From: DATEMU01 sp964414585
GTDB lineage: Bacteria > Planctomycetota > Phycisphaerae > UBA1845 > UTPLA1
Assembly: GCA_964414585.1 (NCBI GenBank)
Contig: CAYPXR010000072.1
Location: forward strand, 24,683 to 88,682
Length of the DNA stretch: 64,000 nt
Reading direction: 5' to 3'
Made by a program: the position numbers and the translations under genes. Below, piece by piece: positions 46,951 to 55,258 of the stretch. The notes under the pieces were generated by a model, which saw only the letters and a program-made list of their open reading frames with translations, made no database searches and was not told the DNA's origin. Position 1 is the first letter of the stretch. The number at the start of each line of letters is the position of its first letter.

Positions 46951-49857
46951 ATGAAATTGGCACATTCTTTCGCCGGACTTGTTGTCATTGCTTTGACCTG
47001 CCAACCCTCGTCGTCCATCGCCGCACCGGATTCGAACCCGATGCTGCCGATTTCGCCGGCCTCCGCCCTGACGTCGGTGGCGCTGTTTCCTTATCGATGT
47101 GAAACATCCTCGCTCGTTTATTCCGATTTGCTCACCTTGCGCGACGGTACCAAACGTCTGGGTCACGTGATGGAATGGGCCGATCAAGTGGTCGTCTATG
47201 ATCAGGCCGGGCGGGCCGGCGCGTACCCGGTGGAAGAGGTCCAGCAGGTACAGTTCCGTCGATTTCAACGTCACCGAATTGCTCCCGCGCTGCCCGATTT
47301 GACCGTCGCATACGTCGAGCGGCTGCCACGCGATCCGAGTTGGCAAGGGCACGTCGTGGTTGAAGAAGGTGTCGCGCGGCTTGACCTCGATCCCTCAAAG
47401 ACCGCATGGCATCCCGAAGAGGGATCGACGGTCACCTTCAACGTACACGTGCTGAACGCCGGCGGGGCGGATTCTCCCGCGGGGCCCTGTCGGATTCTGG
47501 TGGATGGCGAGGAGATGGCCGCGCCGGCCTTGCCGTCGGTGAAGGCCGGACAAGAACACATCGTCACGGCATCCTGGAAATGGATGAGCGGGGCCCATAC
47601 GCTGCGAGTAGAGCTGCTCCCCGGCGACCAAAAACCCGAAATCGTTCACTGGAACAACGTTTTCGAGGAACCCATACAGGCCCAAAGCGTCGCGGTGGTC
47701 GTCGCCGCGGATCGATATGACGCGTTCAAAAATAGTGCCAACATCGGTGATTCGTTTTGTTTCGAAGACTGGATCCAATACCAATTTCGGGTGATCAACG
47801 CCTTGTTTGCGGCGTCCGTCTATCCCACGTCGCCCGGCGGAATTGTGGAACGGGTCCGATGCGACCGAATCATCGTCGTCGATGACCCCGAGGACCCGGA
47901 ACAGAAATCGGAATGGGAGCCCGCGCTTCATCGGGGCGGGACGGCCGACGGCCTGGCGGAGTACGCGGCCAGGATGATCTTTGGAAAAGTCCGCGAAGAC
48001 GAAGACATCGTTTACGACGCTTTGAAAGTCGATTGGCCCGGTCTCAAGGAGCTGGGGCTCCAATTGGGCCTGATCGATCTGACGAAATTCGACACCCGGC
48101 CTGACCAGTGCCTGGCGGCTGATCTTCACGGTCGCTACGTCGAACGCCGGCACCTCTTTTCCTGGCCCCGAACGATGATGTACGCGGCCGGCGGCTTCCG
48201 GTTCACCGAGTCGGAAGCGGCCTTTCTAAACCAGGTGCGTGGTCAACCTCGGGGATCACAAGGGGACTACCTATTGCAAATTCCCGCCCAGATCGTCGTT
48301 GAAGTTCGATCGATTACCGGTCATCCGCTCCCCGATGTCCTGGTCGATGCGTATCAACTTCAATCCGATGGTGAGTTGGCCGGCTACATCGCGGGCGCCG
48401 GCGCGGCGGAGCCGCTCTATTCCGCGCCGACGGGTGAGAACGGCAGACTGACGCTCCTGAATCAGGACACGCCCACGTGGAAATCTCCGCTCGGCTACGA
48501 AGGGCATCCGAGTCCCTTTGGAAAAATCGCTCCCGATGGCTCGAACGGTCTGCTCCTTCTCAAGCTCCACGACGGGGAGTCTGAGGAGTATCACTTCCTC
48601 CAGCTCTACGATTGCAATCTTGCCTATCTTCACGGCGCGACCAAAGAATACGTGGTGGACATCCGCACGCGATTCGGCGACCGCGGATCCCTGGTTCCCC
48701 CGAGCAGCGCCGCGGTCATCGTTGAAGATCGTTCCACCCCGAAGCCTCCGGCGGTCATTGCCTGGTCCTCACCCCCGAATGTCGACCTCCGGCTGGTTGA
48801 CGAATTCCGCGTTTACGAACGCACCAGCTTCGCGGGCGACGATCAACGACCCTGGAATCTCGTTTCCACGGTTCGTCGGGGCCCGTTTCGATGGAACCTC
48901 CAATACGAAGGCCAATACTTCAACGAACCGGCCGCCGACGCCGGCTTCTCCCGCGACAGTTTCTACGCCGTTTCCACCGTCGACGCCCTCGGACGCGAAA
49001 GCGGTCTTTCGGCGCCCGGCTATCTGGCGTTTGGCAAGGAAGCGATCGCTTTCGCCATCGATCGCGATGCCGGGTATGCAACGCTGGCCGGTGACGGACC
49101 GGTGCAGATGCTTCGATGGGATGGAAAAGTAGCCACACAACCCTTTGGTGTCCGCGCCGTTCGCTTTCCGGGCTATCGTCCGGGTTTCGGAGGCGTTGCC
49201 ATCAGCGCCGATCATCGTATCGTCGTGGCCGATCCGCGGAACCACGTCCTCGCGTTCTACGATGAACAGGGCAATCTCGACTCCATCGTTCCCGCCCGAG
49301 AAACATGGCCCGGCTTTGCCAGCGACGAGCCCGGCGAGTTCAATGTTCCTTTCGATGTCGCGGTCGATCCCTCCGGGCAATACTACGTCGCCGACTACGG
49401 AAACAATCGTGTGCAAATCCTCGACTCCACGGGACGATTCAAGGGGTTGCTGGATGAAGAATTTCATTTCGAAGGCCCCCAGGCCCTGGGCTATGCCAAT
49501 GGGCATCTTTGCGTGACCGATTCCGCACGGGGCCGTTGTCGAGTGTACGATCTTCGCGAATCGGCGCCGAAGTTCGTTTGCGAATTGCCCCCGCTCATCG
49601 ACGCCGATCGGGGCCTCGTGAGCCGATCGGGAAAAATCTACATCACCGCCCGGGCGACATCCGATGCCCCGAACGGCATCCTGGTTTACACCCATTCGCT
49701 GGATCGCGCGGTCTTCGACCATGTCATCTTTGACGTGGAAATGGGCAAGGTGTTCGCACCGCGAGGGTTTTATCTTTACATCAATGCCCTTGACGAGGAC
49801 TATGGCTATTGCGTTAATCAGTTTCCGTTCGACGTTCGCCGGTGCAGGATTGATTAG
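46951..49857 (+). CDS. Large secreted protein with CARDB-like and NHL-type propeller regions
   Basis: The 968-residue protein has a signal peptide (about 1-24). Residues ~45-110 look like a small beta domain (Arg-Asp-Gly-Thr-Lys-Arg-Leu-Gly-His-Val). Residues ~110-240 resemble a CARDB adhesion module (Leu-Pro-Asp-Leu-Thr-Val, Leu-Asn-Ala-Gly-Gly). Residues ~690-960 contain NHL-type blades, best seen at Val-Ala-Val-Asp-Pro-Ser-Gly-Gln-Tyr-Tyr-Val-Ala-Asp-Tyr-Gly-Asn-Asn-Arg. The centre (240-690) is not recognised, though it includes Trp/Asp-rich strands and a peptidase-like or carbohydrate-contact layout is possible. No catalytic motif is clear. Confidence 0.8.
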   Translation: MKLAHSFAGLVVIALTCQPSSSIAAPDSNPMLPISPASALTSVALFPYRCETSSLVYSDLLTLRDGTKRLGHVMEWADQVVVYDQAGRAGAYPVEEVQQVQFRRFQRHRIAPALPDLTVAYVERLPRDPSWQGHVVVEEGVARLDLDPSKTAWHPEEGSTVTFNVHVLNAGGADSPAGPCRILVDGEEMAAPALPSVKAGQEHIVTASWKWMSGAHTLRVELLPGDQKPEIVHWNNVFEEPIQAQSVAVVVAADRYDAFKNSANIGDSFCFEDWIQYQFRVINALFAASVYPTSPGGIVERVRCDRIIVVDDPEDPEQKSEWEPALHRGGTADGLAEYAARMIFGKVREDEDIVYDALKVDWPGLKELGLQLGLIDLTKFDTRPDQCLAADLHGRYVERRHLFSWPRTMMYAAGGFRFTESEAAFLNQVRGQPRGSQGDYLLQIPAQIVVEVRSITGHPLPDVLVDAYQLQSDGELAGYIAGAGAAEPLYSAPTGENGRLTLLNQDTPTWKSPLGYEGHPSPFGKIAPDGSNGLLLLKLHDGESEEYHFLQLYDCNLAYLHGATKEYVVDIRTRFGDRGSLVPPSSAAVIVEDRSTPKPPAVIAWSSPPNVDLRLVDEFRVYERTSFAGDDQRPWNLVSTVRRGPFRWNLQYEGQYFNEPAADAGFSRDSFYAVSTVDALGRESGLSAPGYLAFGKEAIAFAIDRDAGYATLAGDGPVQMLRWDGKVATQPFGVRAVRFPGYRPGFGGVAISADHRIVVADPRNHVLAFYDEQGNLDSIVPARETWPGFASDEPGEFNVPFDVAVDPSGQYYVADYGNNRVQILDSTGRFKGLLDEEFHFEGPQALGYANGHLCVTDSARGRCRVYDLRESAPKFVCELPPLIDADRGLVSRSGKIYITARATSDAPNGILVYTHSLDRAVFDHVIFDVEMGKVFAPRGFYLYINALDEDYGYCVNQFPFDVRRCRID

Positions 49858-49858
49858 A

Positions 49859-49883
49859 GAATGATGCGACCCGGCAATCATTC
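49859..49883. terminator. Hairpin between convergent genes
   Basis: GAATGAT (49859-49865) pairs with ATCATTC (49877-49883), and inner GC pairs extend the stem past one bulged A. It lies between two convergent genes and overlaps the last codon of the minus-strand gene. No T tract; a weak bidirectional terminator is likely. Confidence 0.45.
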
Positions 49884-51266
49884 CTTGATCAACCACTCCT
49901 CCTTCATCTCCTCCGGCCACGATTCGCTCAACGTCGTGGTCTTTCCGGCCTTCCACAGGACGACTTGACTGGGCGATTTCGGGTCGTTCGGCTTGCCGCT
50001 GGGCGTCACCAGGCAGATCTCCGAGTTGTTGCGCCAGCTCGAAAGGCAACGCGTCTGGCCCTTCGGATCGTCAATCCCGATCAGTTCGGTCTCTTCGCCC
50101 GAAGCGAAATCGTACAAACTCACGTGGCCTTTCGGACCGGGCAGCAGCACTTTTGACTCATCCGGGCTGAGCTCAAACAGAGGCAGCGATAAATCCCGGG
50201 GCTGCGAAACGTCCCTTGCCAGCACGCGATTGACGCTCGCCGGCATCCGCGGGTCGAGCACAAAGAGGGACCATTGCTGCGGCATGTCGCGCGGCGTCGC
50301 CGGCAAGGTCACTTCCACCGATGAGAAAATCAATCGCCCGTCGCGCAGCCACTTGACGGAGAGCGCCCCGTTAAAGAGCAGCCCGACCCGGTCCTTGCGC
50401 TCCGCCCATGCCGTCAGGATCGCACCGCTTTCGTCGGCGACGCTCACCGTCGTCAGGGAGCCGAGCTGGATCATGCCCTTGTCGTCGCTCTTGGCGGTCG
50501 GGCAACTGATGTACGCCAGGCTTCGGCTGTCAGGGCTCCAACTGAAATCGATGGAGACGTTATCCGCGACGGACCTCGCCGCGCTTCCGCCGGTCGGAAC
50601 GATGAAAAGCGAAAGGCTGTCCTTTGGCGCGTCCGCGGAATTCATCAGGAAGGCAATGCTTTTTCCGTTCGGCGAGACGTGCGGCTGTCGGATTTCGTCG
50701 AGCGATCGAACCAGGACTTCGCCCGGCTCCAGCGCGTCCGCCTTGAACGCATACGTCTGAAGCATCCAGACGGTCACATCCATGTTCTGGATCTCCCGCC
50801 ACTTGTCTCCGAGCTTTTCCGCCATTCCTTCGGAATGATCGTCGCGCAAACAGAGTAGCGCGGCCGCCTGCATACCATTCGAAAGCTGGTGTTGCGGATC
50901 CAGGTCGAATTTGTCCCAATCGCCCTGATAGGCCAGGGCACGGCTCCGCACTTCCCCGGCATGGCGCACGATGGCGGCGACCTGTTCGGTCGTGTACAAC
51001 GGCTTGACGTCGCTCCAATGCTTCGCCAACTGGGTATGGACCACCGCCAGTCGCTTTCCGTCAGAGAACCATTCGCAGCGGGTCGACGTGTTCGCAAGCC
51101 TGGGGGGAAGCACGACGCCCGTCGCGTCGATGAAATAGAGCCCACGAGGCGTCGCCACCGCCGCGCGCTCCCCGTCTGGAGACCACGTGACGCGCTTCTC
51201 CGGCAAACAACCGGTGAACAGTGAGACGAACAAAATAAGCGGCAGGATTTGATGGCGAACTCTCAT
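49878..51266 (-). CDS. Lipoprotein with TolB/WD-type beta-propeller
   Basis: From ATG 51266 (GGAGAAAG 3-4 nt upstream) the protein has 462 residues and a lipoprotein signal: Leu-Ile-Leu-Phe-Val-Ser-Leu-Phe-Thr-Gly-Cys with Cys20. The mature part has repeated Trp-Ser-Pro-Asp-Gly/Asp-Ser, Phe-Ser-Trp-Ser-Pro-Asp-Ser-Arg-Ser-Leu-Ala-Tyr-Ile and similar blades, as in TolB/PD40 propellers. It is translationally coupled to the anti-sigma gene upstream (ATGA), so it may sense an envelope signal for the sigma factor. That link is inferred. Confidence 0.78.
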   Translation of the reverse strand: MRVRHQILPLILFVSLFTGCLPEKRVTWSPDGERAAVATPRGLYFIDATGVVLPPRLANTSTRCEWFSDGKRLAVVHTQLAKHWSDVKPLYTTEQVAAIVRHAGEVRSRALAYQGDWDKFDLDPQHQLSNGMQAAALLCLRDDHSEGMAEKLGDKWREIQNMDVTVWMLQTYAFKADALEPGEVLVRSLDEIRQPHVSPNGKSIAFLMNSADAPKDSLSLFIVPTGGSAARSVADNVSIDFSWSPDSRSLAYISCPTAKSDDKGMIQLGSLTTVSVADESGAILTAWAERKDRVGLLFNGALSVKWLRDGRLIFSSVEVTLPATPRDMPQQWSLFVLDPRMPASVNRVLARDVSQPRDLSLPLFELSPDESKVLLPGPKGHVSLYDFASGEETELIGIDDPKGQTRCLSSWRNNSEICLVTPSGKPNDPKSPSQVVLWKAGKTTTLSESWPEEMKEEWLIKE

Positions 51267-51760
51267 AGTCTTTCTCCAATTCGCGGCCAAAACAATGGTG
51301 AATTCCATTCGACAGACCTCTGCAGCGCGCGGCGGCGCGCGGCATATCGGTTCACGGACCAAAATTGCTCGTCACTGGAGGTCGGATTGGCGGACGGGAC
51401 GATCACTTCCGATCGATCCGTGAACGCCAACTGCGGGCTGGTGGCGGTTCGTGTGCCCAGGAAGAACGCGAGCACAATTGCGGCGGCGACCGTGATTGGC
51501 CGGACCCATCCCCAATTTCGATTTGTTCCTCCTCGCGCGGCAGCCTTGTGCGCCGGAAAGGGAGGCAAATCCTCCGCCGTGACTCGCGCGGGCGGCTCCA
51601 GCGCTCGACCCGCCAGTTTCAGGATCGTGTCAATCTCCGCGGCCAGCGCGGCCGAATCGGGATTCACGGCCAGATAGGCGTCGAGCAACTGCGCCGTGTC
51701 CGGCGGAAGTTCTCCCAATCGTTTGTCGATGAGCAGCCGCTCCATGGTTTCAGTGTTCAT
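51263..51760 (-). CDS. Putative membrane anti-sigma factor
   Basis: The 165-residue protein starts with a charged helical region (Leu-Leu-Ile-Asp-Lys-Arg-Leu-Gly-Glu-Leu-Pro, about 9-19) reminiscent of anti-sigma domains. It continues with one transmembrane helix at about 87-103 (Ile-Thr-Val-Ala-Ala-Ala-Ile-Val-Leu-Ala-Phe-Phe-Leu) and an extracytoplasmic end. It overlaps the ECF sigma gene upstream and the lipoprotein gene downstream by four bases each. No zinc motif. The role rests on context. Confidence 0.72.
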   Translation of the reverse strand: MNTETMERLLIDKRLGELPPDTAQLLDAYLAVNPDSAALAAEIDTILKLAGRALEPPARVTAEDLPPFPAHKAAARGGTNRNWGWVRPITVAAAIVLAFFLGTRTATSPQLAFTDRSEVIVPSANPTSSDEQFWSVNRYAARRRALQRSVEWNSPLFWPRIGERL

Positions 51761-52254
51761 GGATGATCCTCCTGACAAACCCGAGTGGATGCGGCGAGGC
51801 GGTTTCGCAAGGCGGCCACCGCGTGATGCAGACGCGAGCGCACGGTTCCCACGGGGATCGCCAGCGCCGCGGCAATCTCCACATAGCTGAGGTCTTGCGA
51901 CACCCGCAATTCGAGCACTTCGCGCTGCGCCTCCGGGAGACGATCGATTGCCGCCCGCATCGCATCGACGCGTTCGTCCCCGGACGGGGGGCTCATGGCC
52001 GCCGGTTCGGCCACGAGGGTGGCCGTTGTTGTTCGCGCCTGCCGCCGGTGATGCTCGCGGACCAGGTTTCGGGCAATCCCAAAAAGCCAGGCCCGCGGCG
52101 AGTCGGCGACCGAAATTGAATCGCTTTGACGCGCGGCAATCACAAAGCACTCCTGAAGCAAATCCTCGGCATCGCCGCGACGGCCGACGTGCCGCGACAG
52201 ATACGCCTGAAGGGCGGGGCCGGCCGTTCGGTAGAGCGATTCCAAGCTGTCCAT
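51757..52254 (-). CDS. ECF-type RNA polymerase sigma factor
   Basis: The compact 165-residue protein has region 2 (about 10-75: Arg-Arg-Gly-Asp-Ala-Glu-Asp-Leu-Leu-Gln-Glu-Cys-Phe, then Pro-Arg-Ala-Trp-Leu-Phe-Gly-Ile-Ala-Arg) and region 4 (about 100-155: Leu-Pro-Glu-Ala-Gln-Arg-Glu-Val-Leu-Glu-Leu, then Val-Glu-Ile-Ala-Ala-Ala-Leu). It is the first of three overlapping genes, with a membrane anti-sigma and a lipoprotein. It lies 146 bp downstream of the kinase gene, on the same strand. Confidence 0.9.
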   Translation of the reverse strand: MDSLESLYRTAGPALQAYLSRHVGRRGDAEDLLQECFVIAARQSDSISVADSPRAWLFGIARNLVREHHRRQARTTTATLVAEPAAMSPPSGDERVDAMRAAIDRLPEAQREVLELRVSQDLSYVEIAAALAIPVGTVRSRLHHAVAALRNRLAASTRVCQEDHP

Positions 52255-52400
52255 GCCGTGGTCTTTCCGCGTCCCATCCTAATGGTGATGGGCCGGGGGC
52301 AGAAAGTTCACCAAAAATGAGAAAATAAGGCCTGGAAACGGGTTAGGAATAGGACGGTGATCCGGCGGGGCGCCGTTAACGGCTTGCCGATTCGTGGCCG

Positions 52401-55076
52401 CTAGGGTCCATCAGGCGACAGGGGATTCGATGGGGGCATCTGTTCGGAAGGGTCTTCGGACTGAATGGGCTCATTGAACATGGGACGCGTCGTCGTGGCG
52501 AACGGCGATCGAGCGTACTCCATTCTCTGCTGAATCATGTCGTCGTCGCGAATTCGCTTGGCGGCTTCGTAGGCCTCCAGGGCTTTGTCCCTGTCTTTCC
52601 GCTTGAGCGCCTCGTCACCGGCTTTGATCAGCCGGGCACGCTGTACTTCGACGATCTTTTGTTTCGCGGCGTCGTTCGCCGGCGACGGCAATCGGGGAAT
52701 CGCTTCCTCGTAGAGGCGGGTCGCTTCGTCAAACTCCCCTCGCTCCAGTGCACGGTCGCCGCGCCGGACGATCCGCGCGGCGTCAAAGGCCGGCGACATC
52801 CCGTCGAAGAGCGACTTCCCTTCGGCGGTATACGAATTCCAGAGTGAGCTTTTAAGCTTTTGTTCCGCCATCAGCAGATTGCCTTGCTGGATCGCCTGCC
52901 TCGCCTCCTCGATGAGGATGAACGACCGGGCCGCCCGGCTTTTCTGCTCGATCTCCGGCGAAGCGAAGATTTGATTGGCCTGCACGTACGCGCTTTCGGC
53001 AGCGACAAAGTCTCGTTCTGCCATCGCCAAGTCGGCCCGGGCGATCAGGTCCTTGCGCTGCTTGCTGTCGATAATCCGTTTTCGAAGTTCGCGCGTCGCT
53101 GTCGTGATGCGAATGCCTTCGGCATCGCCGCATGCCGTCAGGGCGCTGGCGTAATCATCTTTTTCCAGGGCCTTCATGGCGAGCTTGATGGACTCACTAT
53201 ACGCACGGTCCTTCTTGGCCTGTTCCAGATTGACCTTGAGTTGGTTCGGATCCATTCCCGCCGCGGTCGCCTTCTTCTCATATTCTTCAAGTTCGACCTC
53301 TACCGCCGGAAGATTTCCGCTCGCGATGTTGGCCATGCCGGTCTCGGCCAGGCGGGCCGCGTCCTGCCTGCTCCAGGCCAGTTGTTGCAACGACTCGACC
53401 CGCGCCGGATTCACGCCGCGCCGTTCCGCCTTATGAAGCAGCCGTTGGACCTCTTCGAACTGATTCAGCGCCAGGGCCTTTTGTGCGGCGATCATCTCCA
53501 ACCAGAAATCCGATTGGTTCTGAAGCACTTGAAGGTCTTTCTCTGTCACGGTGAGGTCTTTTGCCTTGAGGAACTTGCTCTTGGCCACTTCCATCTGGCC
53601 CCCGTCGTACGACGCCACACCTTCGCGCATCAACGTCTCGAGCGGATGCGGTCCGGTAAGTCGACCCCCGAAAAATACCGCGAATACGCCCGCGCTCGTC
53701 AGGAGCAGCATGGTCAGGAAAACGAAACCCCATCGGGCGACCCGCCAGGGATGTTTCTTGAACGTTCGGACCACGGGCGGTGGAACCGGGATCGCGGCGA
53801 TCTGCGCGGTTCGCGGCGGCGCCGAATCGGCGGCCCGACGTCGCCGCCGCTGGGGTGAAAATCGAACAGGGCCGCGCCGGCTCCAGGTGTCGGGATCGCG
53901 CCCCGCGTTCCATTCCCAACGATCGACGACTTCCGGACCTCGTCCCGTGGACTCGACGGACTGGGTTCGCGTGAGCCGCGGCGCGCTCGTCGTGGGAGGA
54001 CGAAAGGCTTCTGCGTCGGCGTAGGCGGGAGGAGGGGTCGGTAAGAGGTGATCCGCTTTCCAGCTCGTCGGCGTCACATCCGGAAGCCGGATGGGCGTGT
54101 GCAGGAAATCGGCGCGTCGGGGTTCGTCCGGCGGCGTGAAGAACCGGGACACCGCATCGACCACTTGATCGATCGACGTGTATCGTTCGTCCAGATTCTT
54201 GGCGGTCATCTGCCGCAGAATCGCCGCCAATGCGGGCGGCACTAGTGGATTGAGCGCGGTCACGTCCGGCAGGCGGGCGTCGAGGTTGGTGTGCCAGTCG
54301 ATCCAACGGCCCACGGCGCCGATGCCATCGCCGATGATTTCCGCGAAGTGCCGGTCCATCGCCAATCGACCGGCGCACACTTCGTAGATCGCGAATCCCA
54401 GTCCATAGATATCCACCCGATCGTCGTATCGTCTCTCCAGCAACAATTCCGGCGCGGCGTATTTCGGCGTGATCACCGGCGGCGCGCTGAGATCGCCCTC
54501 GTGAGCCGCGGAAGCGAGGTTCGCGATTTTCGCGCTGCCGTTCTTCGTCACCATGATGTTGCCGGGCTGTACGTCTCGATGAACGATGCTGTTGGAGTGC
54601 AGCGTCTTGAGCCCCCAGGCCGCCGTCTTGAGAAGTTTGAAGGCGTGGCGATGATCCACCTGCCGCTTGAACAGCAGCGATTCCAGCCAATGCCCGGCGA
54701 CAAACTCCTCGACGATAAAGAGCCCGATCTCGTCTTCAATCAACTCGTGAATGTTGATGATGTTGCGCGCATCCTTTGGAATACGCGCCAGGAGCTGTGC
54801 CTCGCGCTTGAAATTACCGCACGCGATGGGGCGGTCGATCAACTCCGGCGACATTTGCTTGACCGCCACCAGGCGATCGAGCATCGCGTCCCGGGCCTTA
54901 TAGACCACCGCGTTGTGATAGGTGCGAATCCGTTCGAGGATGCGGTATTTCCCCAGCCCCGTGCCGCTGGGAAGACCAGGGTAAAGGGGCTTGGCACGGC
55001 CTGATGACTCGGCATCGGCCAGGTGCTGCGCCGGGTTGGAGCGCAGAATCGGTTGATCGTCCTGAGACTCTGGCAT
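52401..55076 (-). CDS. Membrane Hanks-type kinase-like protein, probable pseudokinase
   Basis: The 891-residue protein has a kinase-like domain at about 42-315, a Pro/Arg-rich linker, one transmembrane helix near 449-470 and a long helical C-terminal region outside the membrane (about 480-865, repeats rich in Ala, Glu, Arg, with TPR-like spacing). Lys73 (Ala-Val-Lys) and the catalytic loop His166-Arg-Asp168 with Asn173 are present. However, the metal-binding Asp of the DFG motif is missing: the matching site reads Ala-Asn186-Leu-Ala. The glycine loop is also degraded (no Gly-x-Gly-x-x-Gly). The Ala-Pro-Glu motif is kept. It may be inactive or use an atypical mechanism. Confidence 0.85.
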   Translation of the reverse strand: MPESQDDQPILRSNPAQHLADAESSGRAKPLYPGLPSGTGLGKYRILERIRTYHNAVVYKARDAMLDRLVAVKQMSPELIDRPIACGNFKREAQLLARIPKDARNIINIHELIEDEIGLFIVEEFVAGHWLESLLFKRQVDHRHAFKLLKTAAWGLKTLHSNSIVHRDVQPGNIMVTKNGSAKIANLASAAHEGDLSAPPVITPKYAAPELLLERRYDDRVDIYGLGFAIYEVCAGRLAMDRHFAEIIGDGIGAVGRWIDWHTNLDARLPDVTALNPLVPPALAAILRQMTAKNLDERYTSIDQVVDAVSRFFTPPDEPRRADFLHTPIRLPDVTPTSWKADHLLPTPPPAYADAEAFRPPTTSAPRLTRTQSVESTGRGPEVVDRWEWNAGRDPDTWSRRGPVRFSPQRRRRRAADSAPPRTAQIAAIPVPPPVVRTFKKHPWRVARWGFVFLTMLLLTSAGVFAVFFGGRLTGPHPLETLMREGVASYDGGQMEVAKSKFLKAKDLTVTEKDLQVLQNQSDFWLEMIAAQKALALNQFEEVQRLLHKAERRGVNPARVESLQQLAWSRQDAARLAETGMANIASGNLPAVEVELEEYEKKATAAGMDPNQLKVNLEQAKKDRAYSESIKLAMKALEKDDYASALTACGDAEGIRITTATRELRKRIIDSKQRKDLIARADLAMAERDFVAAESAYVQANQIFASPEIEQKSRAARSFILIEEARQAIQQGNLLMAEQKLKSSLWNSYTAEGKSLFDGMSPAFDAARIVRRGDRALERGEFDEATRLYEEAIPRLPSPANDAAKQKIVEVQRARLIKAGDEALKRKDRDKALEAYEAAKRIRDDDMIQQRMEYARSPFATTTRPMFNEPIQSEDPSEQMPPSNPLSPDGP

Positions 55077-55110
55077 GTCGCCATCCCACCGGAAGGCGGC
55101 TAAGGGATTC

Positions 55111-55140
55111 TTAACAATAGACCGACCATCAAAGTATACC
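55111..55140 (+). promoter_or_regulatory. Candidate promoter of the RND operon
   Basis: TTAACA (55111-55116) and TATACC (55135-55140) are 18 bp apart. The -10 box overlaps the left arm of the 11-bp inverted repeat, as an operator would. It lies ~120 nt before the adaptor ATG. Confidence 0.35.
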
Positions 55141-55185
55141 CTCCCCGACCCTCCGATTCACTCCTGATCGATCGTACTTTGATGG
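55126..55185. promoter_or_regulatory. 11-bp inverted repeat between kinase and RND genes
   Basis: CCATCAAAGTA (55126-55136) is repeated in inverted form as TACTTTGATGG (55175-55185), with 38 bp between. It lies in the 182-bp divergent gap and could be two operator half-sites shared by both genes. Confidence 0.55.
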
Positions 55186-55258
55186 CTTTCACCCCTGATG
55201 GGACGGCGAATTACAGCCTTTTATTGTCGCCTTGGCCCATAACCGCTACCATTATCAG

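Noticed and set aside
47020..47050. Sequence resembling a tRNA T-loop on the minus strand (GGTTCGAATCC type)
   Set aside because: No acceptor stem, D-arm or anticodon arm can be drawn around it, and it lies inside the coding part of the large secreted protein.
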